A stretch of 47,915 nucleotides of DNA from Erysipelotrichaceae bacterium (GTDB lineage: Bacteria; Bacillota_I; Bacilli_A; Erysipelotrichales; Coprobacillaceae), in NCBI GenBank assembly GCA_021201655.1, contig JAJQEL010000030.1, positions 1 through 47,915 of the forward strand, read 5' to 3'. The notes under the pieces were generated by a model, which searched no databases, had not been told where the DNA came from, and worked only from the letters and a program-made list of their open reading frames with translations. Made by a program: the position numbers and the translations under genes. Positions 18,075 to 26,925 of this stretch are shown piece by piece (position 1 is the stretch's first letter; each line of letters opens with the position of its first letter).

Positions 18075-21000
18075 ATGGCATTAAGTGAATTAAAAAAACA
18101 AAAATTGAAAGAATTAGAGCTTAACAGAAGTGGGGTTGCTTTTGTAAGTGAGAAATCACATGTAAAACCTTCACCAACTATTGTCATTAGTAGTGGTGGT
18201 TTAGGTGGCAGAACTGTGAATATGCTTAAAGGTAAGTTTGAAAAAGAAATAGGTAATGCTAGAGAAGTCTTTTTTAGAGTTTTAGATACCGATAAAAATG
18301 ATACCGATGGTATTTCTAAAATTAAAGCGGATGGGACTGTCAATAACAGCATTTATGCACATATGGATCAAGGAGAAATTATAACATTATATGATCCTAT
18401 TATTAGAAATCTTTTACAGGAAGAATCTATTCCACCTTATATTAGAAGCTGGTTAGATCCTGATTTAATAGATACTTTCTTACAAAATAATGGAGCCCAG
18501 CAACAACGTCAAATTGGTCGTGCTATGCTTTGTAATGATATTATTTATAATCGTGTGAAGGCCCGTTTAACAACTATTATTAACGATGCTATTCAAATAG
18601 CGAATGGAAATGGTACAGGCAATATTGATGTTATTATTATTGCGGGAATTTCTGGTGGTACAGGTTCAGGAACAATTATAGATTTATCTTATATGGTGCA
18701 TGATATTTTTAATGCTGTAGGTTTTGCCAATTATACTTTAGCTGGCTATATTTATACACCAGATGCCCAATTTAATGAAGAAGGTATTAGAGGTAGCAAT
18801 GATATTCAATTGAATCTACAGAATAATGGTTATTCGGCATTAAAAGAAATAGATTATTTTATGAACCTAGAAGAAACCCAAAGCGTTTATAAACTACGTT
18901 TAGGAGTTGATGAAATTACTTGTAATAAAAATATTTTCTCTACTTGTACACTTGTATCAGGTTATTCACAAAATGGTGGAATCAATAATTTGGATGTAAC
19001 AATGGGACGATTAACTGATCAATTGATGGATATGTTGACAGATATATCATTTGTAGATAATACAGGGAACCCTGTCCAATTGGCTCAATCTTTAATGAGT
19101 AACGAAACAGCCATTCTCAATGCCTGGTTTATTAATCATCCTAATAGAAATGAATTCCATCGTTATGCTTCTTATAAATATCAGGTTTTAGGTTATAATT
19201 CTATTAAGATTCCTAGAGAAGAAATATTAGCTTATTGTGTTAATAAAATCTATGAAAATGTCTTAGATGAATTTACAAGCTTTAAAGATTTGAATAAACA
19301 AATGATGGATAAAATCTATAAAACCATTGGTTTAGACAATGTTAAAGCAGTTACTAATTATGGTATGAATGTTAATCCTAATAATACTATTAAACGCTAT
19401 ATTTCTTTAGATGACAATATAACGAAACCGATGCTTAAAAGAGATAAGTTACATGGTTATAATTTAGCTGTAGACTTAGCAAAAATAGAATCTGATAAAT
19501 TATCATCTGCTTATCGTGCGCAATTAGAAGATAAGTTATTTAATGATATTGTTAAACAAATAGATATTATCTTTGATAATTATGGACCTTATATGGCATT
19601 AAAAGCTATTGAACATAAATCTAATGAACTCAATGTTGGTAATCCAGAAGAACCTTTTTCAGGTATCTATGAACAATTGATTAATTTATCCAATTCATTT
19701 AAAAAACAAGCGGCAAAAGATCGTACTACTTATGATAATGGTGGTAGACAAAAAATTATACAATTAGCTGATGAAGCGATTAAATTCCATTTGCCTGGTG
19801 ATACATCAATGAATGATTATCGAGAAAATTGTGTAAAACTAGCCATTATTACGGAAATCAATGCTAAATTATATGATTTGATTGGTGAAGGATTACAAAA
19901 TGTAGCGCAAAGAATTAATACATATAATAACAACTTATTTGGTGTTTATACAGAAATCTTAAGTGAAATTCAACGTATCTTAAATAAAGATGGTCAATAT
20001 TTTTCAGTTTCTCATACTGAAACCAATGGTGATGAAACCACATTCTCTATTGATATTATTAAAAATGGTGCTGGTCAAGCAAGTAAGTTACAATCTTACT
20101 TAGATAATTTTGTTTCTCATGTGAGTGTTGATGTATTAGCGCGTAATTTTATTAAAGCAATGCGTGATAATAAAGAAAATTGGCTAGCGCAACGCAGTGA
20201 AGATAATTTTGATGTTGTTAGTGAAGTACGAGATTTAATGGATGATTGCTTGATTAATAATAATATGCAATCCGACATTATTGAAAAATTTGTTGTAGTG
20301 GCATATAGTCCTAATAACATTACTGTAGAAGAATTAGATACTATGTGGATTGATAATTCTCCTGATGGACCAAAGATGACAGCTATCAACAATGCTGCTT
20401 TACAAATGTATGCTATTCTTGAACAAGGTTCATCAACCATGGCACAATCTGCCAGTATCGCTTTTGGTCAATTCAACTCGCAAATTTATATCAGTACTTT
20501 AACAGATACCCCATTATTATCACAAGCTTTAGCCAATATGATTACCAATAATGGTCATACTCCAGTATTCTCCAATGCCAAAAATAAATATATCTATACA
20601 CAACGTTTTGTGAATCTACCAATGTATATTTTAAAAGGTATGGCAGAATTCAATGAACTTTATACCAACCATCCAATGGCTGGTAGACATATGGATGAAA
20701 ATCATCAAAACTGGGCCCGTTTCCCTAATCCTTATACCATTGATAGTGTTGCGAAAGATATTTCATCTAAAAATGAAGCTTTTGAGACCATTAAGAAATA
20801 TCCAGACTATACTTTATTAATGGATCTTAAAGCGGAAATTGATGAGGGTATTGATGAACTCCATACGATTGAATTATCCACTAATCCAACAAATCATCGT
20901 GGTGAAATGATTTTATATGATATTGTTGAAGAACCTGATGAAGAAAAATTTGCCACAGTTCTTATTGATACGTTGCGAAGATCACAAGATATTAATCTTA

Positions 21001-21737
21001 TTAGTTTAATGGAAAAGAATGGTTATATTATTAATCGTGTCAAAGTAAAAGTTGGTAATACAGATATCGATTTAGCAATTAGAGATATTAATGCTATTAC
21101 TAATCCACAAGTTGCCATTAATTATCAATATTTACCTGTAAATGTGGCTGATATGTATAAATGGATTCGAAAATCTATTAATTATGTGGATATTATTGAA
21201 AAAACCAATAAGAAATTTAGAAAACTCTACGAAACAATCAATCGTATTCAACAAGAAAATACCCAAAGACGTCAATTTATTGATAATGTTGAAACCTTTG
21301 CTTTCTGTTTACGCGTTGGTTTTGTTAAAGAAAAAACACCAGGTAATCACAATATCTGGAATTATATGGATGGCAAAGATCCTGTCACTGTTAATCTTAC
21401 TACAACAAAAGCTTTTGATAAGAAATATTACTTATATCATGTATTTAAGAGCTTTAATACATTATCACTTTCCCGCTTAGAGAATTTTAAGGGTAAAGCG
21501 ATTAAAGAAATTGAGGCAGAAAACGAAGTGGATTATAGTGATGTTTTAAATCATATTCATAACATTTTAAATGATGATAATGTTGGTAATAAGTTTAACT
21601 GGGATGATATTAATGAAGAAGCTATGCTACAGGGTGTATCACAAAAATATACAGTTACTGATTTATACATCGACAGTGTCAATCCAGCTCAAGATATCGA
21701 AAGATTTTATTCATTATTATTAACGAGTATGGAATAG
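18075..21737 (+). CDS. Tubulin/FtsZ-like GTPase (Tubulin_2 / FtsZl type)
   Basis: The largest protein of the operon (1220 aa). After a charged start, a Rossmann-type nucleotide motif ISSGGLGGRTVNM lies at about 38-50. The tubulin/FtsZ signature SGGTGSGT is at 193-200 in IIAGISGGTGSGTIID; FtsZ has GGGTGTG and tubulin GGGTGSG. The protein is three times the size of FtsZ and extends as a helical C-terminal region of about 800 residues. It fits the Tubulin_2 family, the FtsZ-like proteins encoded with vWA and GTPase genes and proposed to act in membrane remodelling. No membrane helix; polymerisation is unproven. AGGAGG (18061-18066) supports the start. Confidence 0.82.
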   Translation: MALSELKKQKLKELELNRSGVAFVSEKSHVKPSPTIVISSGGLGGRTVNMLKGKFEKEIGNAREVFFRVLDTDKNDTDGISKIKADGTVNNSIYAHMDQGEIITLYDPIIRNLLQEESIPPYIRSWLDPDLIDTFLQNNGAQQQRQIGRAMLCNDIIYNRVKARLTTIINDAIQIANGNGTGNIDVIIIAGISGGTGSGTIIDLSYMVHDIFNAVGFANYTLAGYIYTPDAQFNEEGIRGSNDIQLNLQNNGYSALKEIDYFMNLEETQSVYKLRLGVDEITCNKNIFSTCTLVSGYSQNGGINNLDVTMGRLTDQLMDMLTDISFVDNTGNPVQLAQSLMSNETAILNAWFINHPNRNEFHRYASYKYQVLGYNSIKIPREEILAYCVNKIYENVLDEFTSFKDLNKQMMDKIYKTIGLDNVKAVTNYGMNVNPNNTIKRYISLDDNITKPMLKRDKLHGYNLAVDLAKIESDKLSSAYRAQLEDKLFNDIVKQIDIIFDNYGPYMALKAIEHKSNELNVGNPEEPFSGIYEQLINLSNSFKKQAAKDRTTYDNGGRQKIIQLADEAIKFHLPGDTSMNDYRENCVKLAIITEINAKLYDLIGEGLQNVAQRINTYNNNLFGVYTEILSEIQRILNKDGQYFSVSHTETNGDETTFSIDIIKNGAGQASKLQSYLDNFVSHVSVDVLARNFIKAMRDNKENWLAQRSEDNFDVVSEVRDLMDDCLINNNMQSDIIEKFVVVAYSPNNITVEELDTMWIDNSPDGPKMTAINNAALQMYAILEQGSSTMAQSASIAFGQFNSQIYISTLTDTPLLSQALANMITNNGHTPVFSNAKNKYIYTQRFVNLPMYILKGMAEFNELYTNHPMAGRHMDENHQNWARFPNPYTIDSVAKDISSKNEAFETIKKYPDYTLLMDLKAEIDEGIDELHTIELSTNPTNHRGEMILYDIVEEPDEEKFATVLIDTLRRSQDINLISLMEKNGYIINRVKVKVGNTDIDLAIRDINAITNPQVAINYQYLPVNVADMYKWIRKSINYVDIIEKTNKKFRKLYETINRIQQENTQRRQFIDNVETFAFCLRVGFVKEKTPGNHNIWNYMDGKDPVTVNLTTTKAFDKKYYLYHVFKSFNTLSLSRLENFKGKAIKEIEAENEVDYSDVLNHIHNILNDDNVGNKFNWDDINEEAMLQGVSQKYTVTDLYIDSVNPAQDIERFYSLLLTSME

Positions 21738-21749
21738 GAAGGTGATATT

Positions 21750-23531
21750 ATGAATAATATCACTAGTAAATTAGAAATAAAAAATAAAATTGATGACTTT
21801 TGTAAAGATATATCAACGAGAAATGTTTCTAGTTATATCAATGCTCCCATTATTATAATATTTTATATTAGTGAATTAAGTAGAGATAGAGTGAATGCAT
21901 CTTTAAAAGATGCACTCACTTCCTCTATATCCTTGACACCTGATCTTTATGAATATGTTTTATCGCCAGATATGAATCATCAAAATATTGTTGAAATATT
22001 TCAAGATGCTATCACAAAAACCTATAACCAAGGGAAAAGCTATGATGATATTCGTATCGCCTTTATTGCTATGATGGATGACCCTTTCTTTAAAGAAGAG
22101 CATTTAGCAATAACTGATGAAATACAAGAAGGTTTTGAAGAAATCAAGAAATTTGGAATGAATGTTTCAAAAGTGGCTTTTTATGGTTTGTTTGATCAAA
22201 AGAAAATAGAAAACTATGATTATCAATATGCCTTTAAATTTATCGCATCTGCTAAATTTTTATGGAGAAATATTTATCATATAGAGATTCCGTTTATGGA
22301 TCAAATGATTACTAAACAAGGACAATTGATTGTTTTAAATATGATTCGTGATGATTATAGTATGAAACAGGATAGTGGCGATGGTTATCGTTGGGCCTCA
22401 TTGGATTTACAGTATCTGAAGATATCAGAATTTATTGTTTGCAGGCTACTTAGAGAAATATATGGTAAACAAATCAATGATCAACAAACATTTTCTAATG
22501 AATGGAAAAATCATATTAATGATTTGCTCAATGATTCATTTTATAAAATAATTCAAATAGATAATAATGAATCATATCGCTATGTACCTTTAAACTATCA
22601 ACAGGCACCAACAGTTAAACAAGGTTTTCGCTTTAATTTTTTAGCTAATACAAAAGACACAACACCATACTATAGTAATATTCTCAAGGATAAAGAAACT
22701 ATGAAAAATCTTGTATCTAGCTTATATCAGGATATTTCTATTAGTGATACTCAAGACAAAGAAATCATTAAAGATATTATTTGTTGTGTAACAGCCTTAG
22801 ATCCTAATGTTCATCATATGGCATCACAAATTATCAAAGTATTAAAAAAGAAATATGATGAAATTGAAGTTGAATTACAAAAAATGATAGAACATCCTAT
22901 TTCTGATGCACATATAAGCGATATTAATGATTATCTGCAAAAAGAATTTCAATATTATGCAGCTATGAATATTCTTATGAAACAAAAGGAAATCATCAAT
23001 AAAATGATATTACATCTTAATAGTCAGGATGACTTAAAACAAATCATTGATGAAATTATTGAAAAAAATGAACAATATACTAGGATGTTAGATGAACTTA
23101 CTTTAAGTGAATATGGTGGTACCTTAGAAGAATTTGATATTAGTGATTTGGGCCATTTCAAAGTTAATCAATCTATAGGTGATATATTACAGCAATTGGA
23201 TAAAGAAACTGTATACCATATTATTAAAGATAACGAGTCTCTACTAGAAAGATTAGAAGATTTTCTGAATCACACCTTATTGCATAAAATTCATTATCGT
23301 CATCAATTAGGTGAAATTAACAATGAATATTCACATATTCATGATATTCATTCGTATTTGTTGTTAACTACAGTATTAAGTCAAAATCAGGATATTAGGA
23401 ATTTAACTAGTAAATATAGTTTATTAAATGTTAATTATAATGATATATATAAAGATAATTCATTCTTTATTATATCTATGCGTCTATATGATTCAGAGAG
23501 GTATATTAGTCGTTATAAAAGAGGTGATTAA
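21750..23531 (+). CDS. Unknown protein partner of the tubulin-like GTPase
   Basis: A 593-aa soluble protein that I do not recognise. The N-terminal 200 residues alternate strands and helices (APIIIIFYISELSRDRV, DIRIAFIAMMDDPFF, VSKVAFYGLFD) as in a Rossmann-like fold. The middle (about 330-450) is highly charged and probably coiled coil, and the C terminus is helical. It starts 12 nt after the tubulin-like gene and ends 2 nt before the second vWA gene. A polymer-binding or regulatory role is an inference from location only. Confidence 0.6.
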   Translation: MNNITSKLEIKNKIDDFCKDISTRNVSSYINAPIIIIFYISELSRDRVNASLKDALTSSISLTPDLYEYVLSPDMNHQNIVEIFQDAITKTYNQGKSYDDIRIAFIAMMDDPFFKEEHLAITDEIQEGFEEIKKFGMNVSKVAFYGLFDQKKIENYDYQYAFKFIASAKFLWRNIYHIEIPFMDQMITKQGQLIVLNMIRDDYSMKQDSGDGYRWASLDLQYLKISEFIVCRLLREIYGKQINDQQTFSNEWKNHINDLLNDSFYKIIQIDNNESYRYVPLNYQQAPTVKQGFRFNFLANTKDTTPYYSNILKDKETMKNLVSSLYQDISISDTQDKEIIKDIICCVTALDPNVHHMASQIIKVLKKKYDEIEVELQKMIEHPISDAHISDINDYLQKEFQYYAAMNILMKQKEIINKMILHLNSQDDLKQIIDEIIEKNEQYTRMLDELTLSEYGGTLEEFDISDLGHFKVNQSIGDILQQLDKETVYHIIKDNESLLERLEDFLNHTLLHKIHYRHQLGEINNEYSHIHDIHSYLLLTTVLSQNQDIRNLTSKYSLLNVNYNDIYKDNSFFIISMRLYDSERYISRYKRGD

Positions 23532-23533
23532 TA

Positions 23534-24871
23534 ATGGATTTTAATGATTTTGATGATTTTGAACTTCCTGAAGATGATAATTATTTTGAAGAAGTGAAAC
23601 AAACCTCTTTTAATCGAACTAGCCAATCACATAAGCAGTTTGATTTTCAAACGTTCATTATTAGTATTATCGCAAGTATTGTAGGTATTATCATTTCGAA
23701 TAAGGTTTATAGCAGCCTTGATATATGGAGACCTTTAGCTATTGGTATAAGAATATTTGTATTTGTATTGATTGTTATGATGGTTGTTTTTATCTTTAGC
23801 TTGATAAATGGCAATTTGGGTTTTAGTCATTATAGTATAGGCATGAATCTAGGACTTTTGTTGATTGGCTTGGTTATTGTATTAGTTATAAGTACAATAT
23901 TAGAAGGTATTTATGAAATCAATTTTTATACTAATACATATAGTGAACCTTCGTCTTATGTCTTTATCATTGATAACTCTGGTTCGATGTCTACAAGTGA
24001 TCCTGATGCCTTAAGATATGCAGCCATTGAAGATATTATATCCAATAAAGATAATTCATTTCCTTATGCGATATATAGTTTTAGTGACAGCGTTACCTGT
24101 ATTAGAGAGGTGGCTGCTAAATCAGAAGGTTTAGACGAATATGAACCTATAAATTCAGGTGGCACAGCTATTAAGGGAACATTACAGCAATTGCTTTCTG
24201 ATTATAAAGATGGTACTTTAACAGGATTAGGAGATAATCCTAAATTTCTATTATTATCTGATGGCTATGCCACAGATATTGGCGTATTTTCTAATATATC
24301 ATCAACCTTAAAAGATTATGTCAAAAACAATATTACCATTTCTACTGTTGGTTTAGGTAACACAGATGATGATTTGATGCAACAAATAGCCTTAGATACA
24401 GGTGGTGTTTATATAGATATCGATGATGCTAAGGATTTAGAATCAGCTATGTCAACCGCTATTACGGATACTAGTGACGAACTTTATCAGCGTCATTTCT
24501 TTAAATATCGTCATGTCTTAAAATTAGATACGTTATATGCATTTATGCATATTATCTTTACAGCTATCATAGGTATGCTTATATCTGTGCTTTCATTGTT
24601 TGCGACAGGTCGCGATAATGATAAGAAGATAGTATTCATATCAGGTATAGTGACATCTGTTATAGGTGCATTATTGTTAGAATTAGGTATAAATGCCATA
24701 GGATTACCTGCAAGTGTTATGACGATTATATATTTATTATTAGTTGGTGCAGTATGTATTAATCATGAAACAATTGAGACAAATTATCATTTAAATAAAG
24801 CTGAACAACAAAAATCAAAAGATAAAATAAGCAGTATTACTTTTGATGATGATTTTAATACGGGAGGATAA
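23534..24871 (+). CDS. Polytopic membrane vWA protein with acidic-aromatic termini
   Basis: The 445-aa protein opens with MDFNDFDDFELPEDDNYFEE, an acidic-aromatic segment like the tail of the first vWA protein. Three membrane helices follow (about 37-60, 66-95, 100-125), then a vWA domain with intact MIDAS D147-NSGS-151, a GGTAIKGT Thr site and LLSDGYATD. Two to three more membrane helices lie at about 330-405. The C-terminal tail carries ITFDDDFNTGG. With an uneven number of leading helices the vWA domain may be outside and the termini inside, but topology is not certain. It probably pairs with the first vWA protein. Confidence 0.75.
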   Translation: MDFNDFDDFELPEDDNYFEEVKQTSFNRTSQSHKQFDFQTFIISIIASIVGIIISNKVYSSLDIWRPLAIGIRIFVFVLIVMMVVFIFSLINGNLGFSHYSIGMNLGLLLIGLVIVLVISTILEGIYEINFYTNTYSEPSSYVFIIDNSGSMSTSDPDALRYAAIEDIISNKDNSFPYAIYSFSDSVTCIREVAAKSEGLDEYEPINSGGTAIKGTLQQLLSDYKDGTLTGLGDNPKFLLLSDGYATDIGVFSNISSTLKDYVKNNITISTVGLGNTDDDLMQQIALDTGGVYIDIDDAKDLESAMSTAITDTSDELYQRHFFKYRHVLKLDTLYAFMHIIFTAIIGMLISVLSLFATGRDNDKKIVFISGIVTSVIGALLLELGINAIGLPASVMTIIYLLLVGAVCINHETIETNYHLNKAEQQKSKDKISSITFDDDFNTGG

Positions 24872-24876
24872 ACATT

Positions 24877-25455
24877 ATGGGAGAAAGTTTGTTGAAAACA
24901 ATTAGAGTTGATAGTAGACATGATAATGTTAGAGTTGCCAATGCTGTCAAATCAGATCTTGAACAAGAACATGACTATCAGTTAGAGTTTGCACCACAAG
25001 GAAGTGAACGTATTGTGCAGATGACAATACTTCGTCATCAGTACAATTCGCAACTATTGAATTCTTATGAATTCACTTTATCTAGAGGTCTTTATGATGT
25101 TTATGTAACACGTGTTAATAAGATAGATGGAACGAATATTGATTTAGATATCAATACAAGAAGTAAATTTAAAGAACCAGTCATGGTGGGTGGAAAGTAC
25201 AGAGTCCGTGCAAAATTTGTCAATTCTAATAGTTATGGACAAAAAGGAGTTCGTGTACAAATTATTAGTGATGAGATACCTATAGATTCTTCTACAATGT
25301 ATTATATGATTAATAAAGAAGGCAATGAAGATATTCGTTATTATATACCTTTCAATAATAAGAAAAGCATTGAATTCTTTGTGCTGGGTATTACTGCTGA
25401 TATGTTTCAATTAAAAGTAGCGACCCCTAGCTTCGATATACAAATAGTGGAGTAA
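24877..25455 (+). CDS. Small beta-rich protein of unknown function
   Basis: A 192-aa soluble protein with no signal peptide. The sequence is dominated by alternating polar and hydrophobic residues (YDVYVTRVNKIDGTNIDLDI, KYRVRAKFVNSNSYGQKGVR, SIEFFVLGITADMFQLKV), indicating a beta-sandwich or two beta domains. I cannot assign a family. It starts 5 nt after the second vWA gene with a GGGAGG ribosome site and is followed 4 nt later by the last gene, so it belongs to the system. Confidence 0.6.
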   Translation: MGESLLKTIRVDSRHDNVRVANAVKSDLEQEHDYQLEFAPQGSERIVQMTILRHQYNSQLLNSYEFTLSRGLYDVYVTRVNKIDGTNIDLDINTRSKFKEPVMVGGKYRVRAKFVNSNSYGQKGVRVQIISDEIPIDSSTMYYMINKEGNEDIRYYIPFNNKKSIEFFVLGITADMFQLKVATPSFDIQIVE

Positions 25456-25459
25456 TATT

Positions 25460-26605
25460 ATGATTTATCATATTTCTGTAGGTATAGCATATGATTTTGT
25501 AGATACAGTCATATCAAAGGAAGAAGACATCAATTCTATTCAATACATGGATGCATCACAAATTCATATTCTAGTACAAGATATAACACTTTATAACTTA
25601 GTTATTGATAAAATCAATAGTTTAAATACTAATGTTCCAATCATAACTATAGCTTTCAATCATGATATAGCTTGTGATTATACGCTTACAAATAAATACA
25701 TACAATTAAAACATTATATATTACCAGATAGATACCACTTAGATAAACAAATACAGTCAACCTTGGTTTATAAACTTAATCAATACAATATTGCATTTAA
25801 TGAAATAGATGAATTTATGAATTATCTTGGTATTGATCAAAAACATCTTAGAGAAAATCTTAGTAGCGAAGAATTATATAATGATTTATTTTTAGGTGAA
25901 TATCATTGGCAGGATGTCTTTGGTAGACAGCCCAAAATTGATTTATTGAAATATCTTCAAGAGTGTGAACAACGTATCCAAAATCATTTTAAAAACAAAC
26001 AAAATACCATTATTCAACGTTTTGTTGATGTTATAGATGAGGTATTAAAACAATATTTTAATGATTATACATATATTTATGTTCTTAACCCTCATAATTC
26101 ATATAGTTTATATCAACTTATATTACAAATGAGTCATATGAATATGCAAAGACTATTAAACATGAATAAAGAAACAAGTGAATCATTTAAAGAAAAATAC
26201 GAAGAAACGAAAACATCTCGTAGTTTATTTTCACATAAAGAAGAAAAATTTGATGATTTATTACAAACATTAGATATGTTAATAGCACAAAGATATGAAA
26301 TTAATCGTTTTAAATCCATGAAAGCTATCTATGATCAAATATTAGCTTATCTTAAGGAAATACAAATATCATATCCTCAAGAAAATTATGATTATCATAT
26401 ACCTATTGATTTCTATGATGTTTTCATATCTAGATTTATGGAAACTAAAGAATTTAACTGTTATCAGGATTTTATAGATTATTCATCTATGTATCAACAA
26501 TTATTCAAACAATATGATTATCAGATTATTGTATCTAACTATCAATTAGAAAATGGTATTATATGTCTAGATATGTTAGAAAACGAATGTGAGATATATA
26601 TTTAG
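25460..26605 (+). CDS. Last gene of the tubulin-like/vWA/GTPase operon, unknown
   Basis: A 381-aa soluble protein. Residues 1-100 alternate strands and helices (YHISVGIAYDFVDTVIS, IHILVQDITLYNLVIDKI, VPIITIAFNHDIACDY), suggesting an alpha/beta fold that might be another degenerate GTPase- or vWA-like domain. Residues about 170-330 are helical and charged and probably coiled coil. No catalytic motif is recognised. The gene is followed directly by a strong terminator, which closes the operon. Confidence 0.6.
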   Translation: MIYHISVGIAYDFVDTVISKEEDINSIQYMDASQIHILVQDITLYNLVIDKINSLNTNVPIITIAFNHDIACDYTLTNKYIQLKHYILPDRYHLDKQIQSTLVYKLNQYNIAFNEIDEFMNYLGIDQKHLRENLSSEELYNDLFLGEYHWQDVFGRQPKIDLLKYLQECEQRIQNHFKNKQNTIIQRFVDVIDEVLKQYFNDYTYIYVLNPHNSYSLYQLILQMSHMNMQRLLNMNKETSESFKEKYEETKTSRSLFSHKEEKFDDLLQTLDMLIAQRYEINRFKSMKAIYDQILAYLKEIQISYPQENYDYHIPIDFYDVFISRFMETKEFNCYQDFIDYSSMYQQLFKQYDYQIIVSNYQLENGIICLDMLENECEIYI

Positions 26606-26608
26606 ATA

Positions 26609-26637
26609 GAAGAGGTGAGAAATCACTTCTTCATTTT
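26609..26637 (+). terminator. Terminator of the 18-kb operon
   Basis: GAAGAGGTGA (26609-26618) pairs with TCACTTCTTC (26623-26632), one G-T pair, followed by ATTTTT. It starts 3 nt behind the last stop codon, so the 12 genes probably form one transcript. Confidence 0.8.
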
Positions 26638-26659
26638 TGCTTAGAACTCATATTTGTTA

Positions 26660-26688
26660 TTGACAATAAGAAATGAGTTTGTTAAAGT
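26660..26688 (+). promoter_or_regulatory. Promoter of metG
   Basis: Consensus TTGACA (26660-26665), a 17-nt spacer and TAAAGT (26683-26688) immediately precede the T-box leader. Confidence 0.7.
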
Positions 26689-26694
26689 TATTAA

Positions 26695-26905
26695 TAGATA
26701 AAAAAGCGATGAACAGAAGAGATTAAAAGGGCGTTATAGAGACCTGATGGCTGGTGTGAATCAGGACATAACTTTTATGAAGATGAACTGGGAGCTGTTA
26801 TTCCTAAGAGGAATAACCGTTAACTGCGTTAAAGTTTTAAGTGTATGCATAAGCATAAAAAAAGGTGGTACCGCGTTTATGACGTCCTTTTATAAGGACG
26901 TTTTT
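26695..26905 (+). promoter_or_regulatory. T-box leader of metG
   Basis: The leader contains an AAGCGATGAACAGAAGAG start, a GGGAGCTG region and the invariant T-box GGTGGTACCGCG (26864-26875). It ends in the intrinsic terminator ACGTCCTT/AAGGACGT with TTTTT (26882-26905). T-boxes read the charging state of the cognate tRNA. Gene context implies uncharged tRNA-Met; the TGGT of the T-box fits a tRNA with an A discriminator. I did not fix the specifier codon. A short ORF across the leader is not a gene. Confidence 0.92.
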
Positions 26906-26925
26906 ATATGGAAAGGAGAATGTGA

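Noticed and set aside
18075-21737. Chromosomal FtsZ for cell division
   Set aside because: It is three times too long, the signature is SGGTGSGT, and it lies in a vWA/GTPase operon rather than a division cluster.
8712-26605. Tellurite-resistance or MoxR-vWA system
   Set aside because: vWA proteins are present but no TerD, TerC or MoxR AAA ATPase is encoded; the NTPases are GTPase-like.
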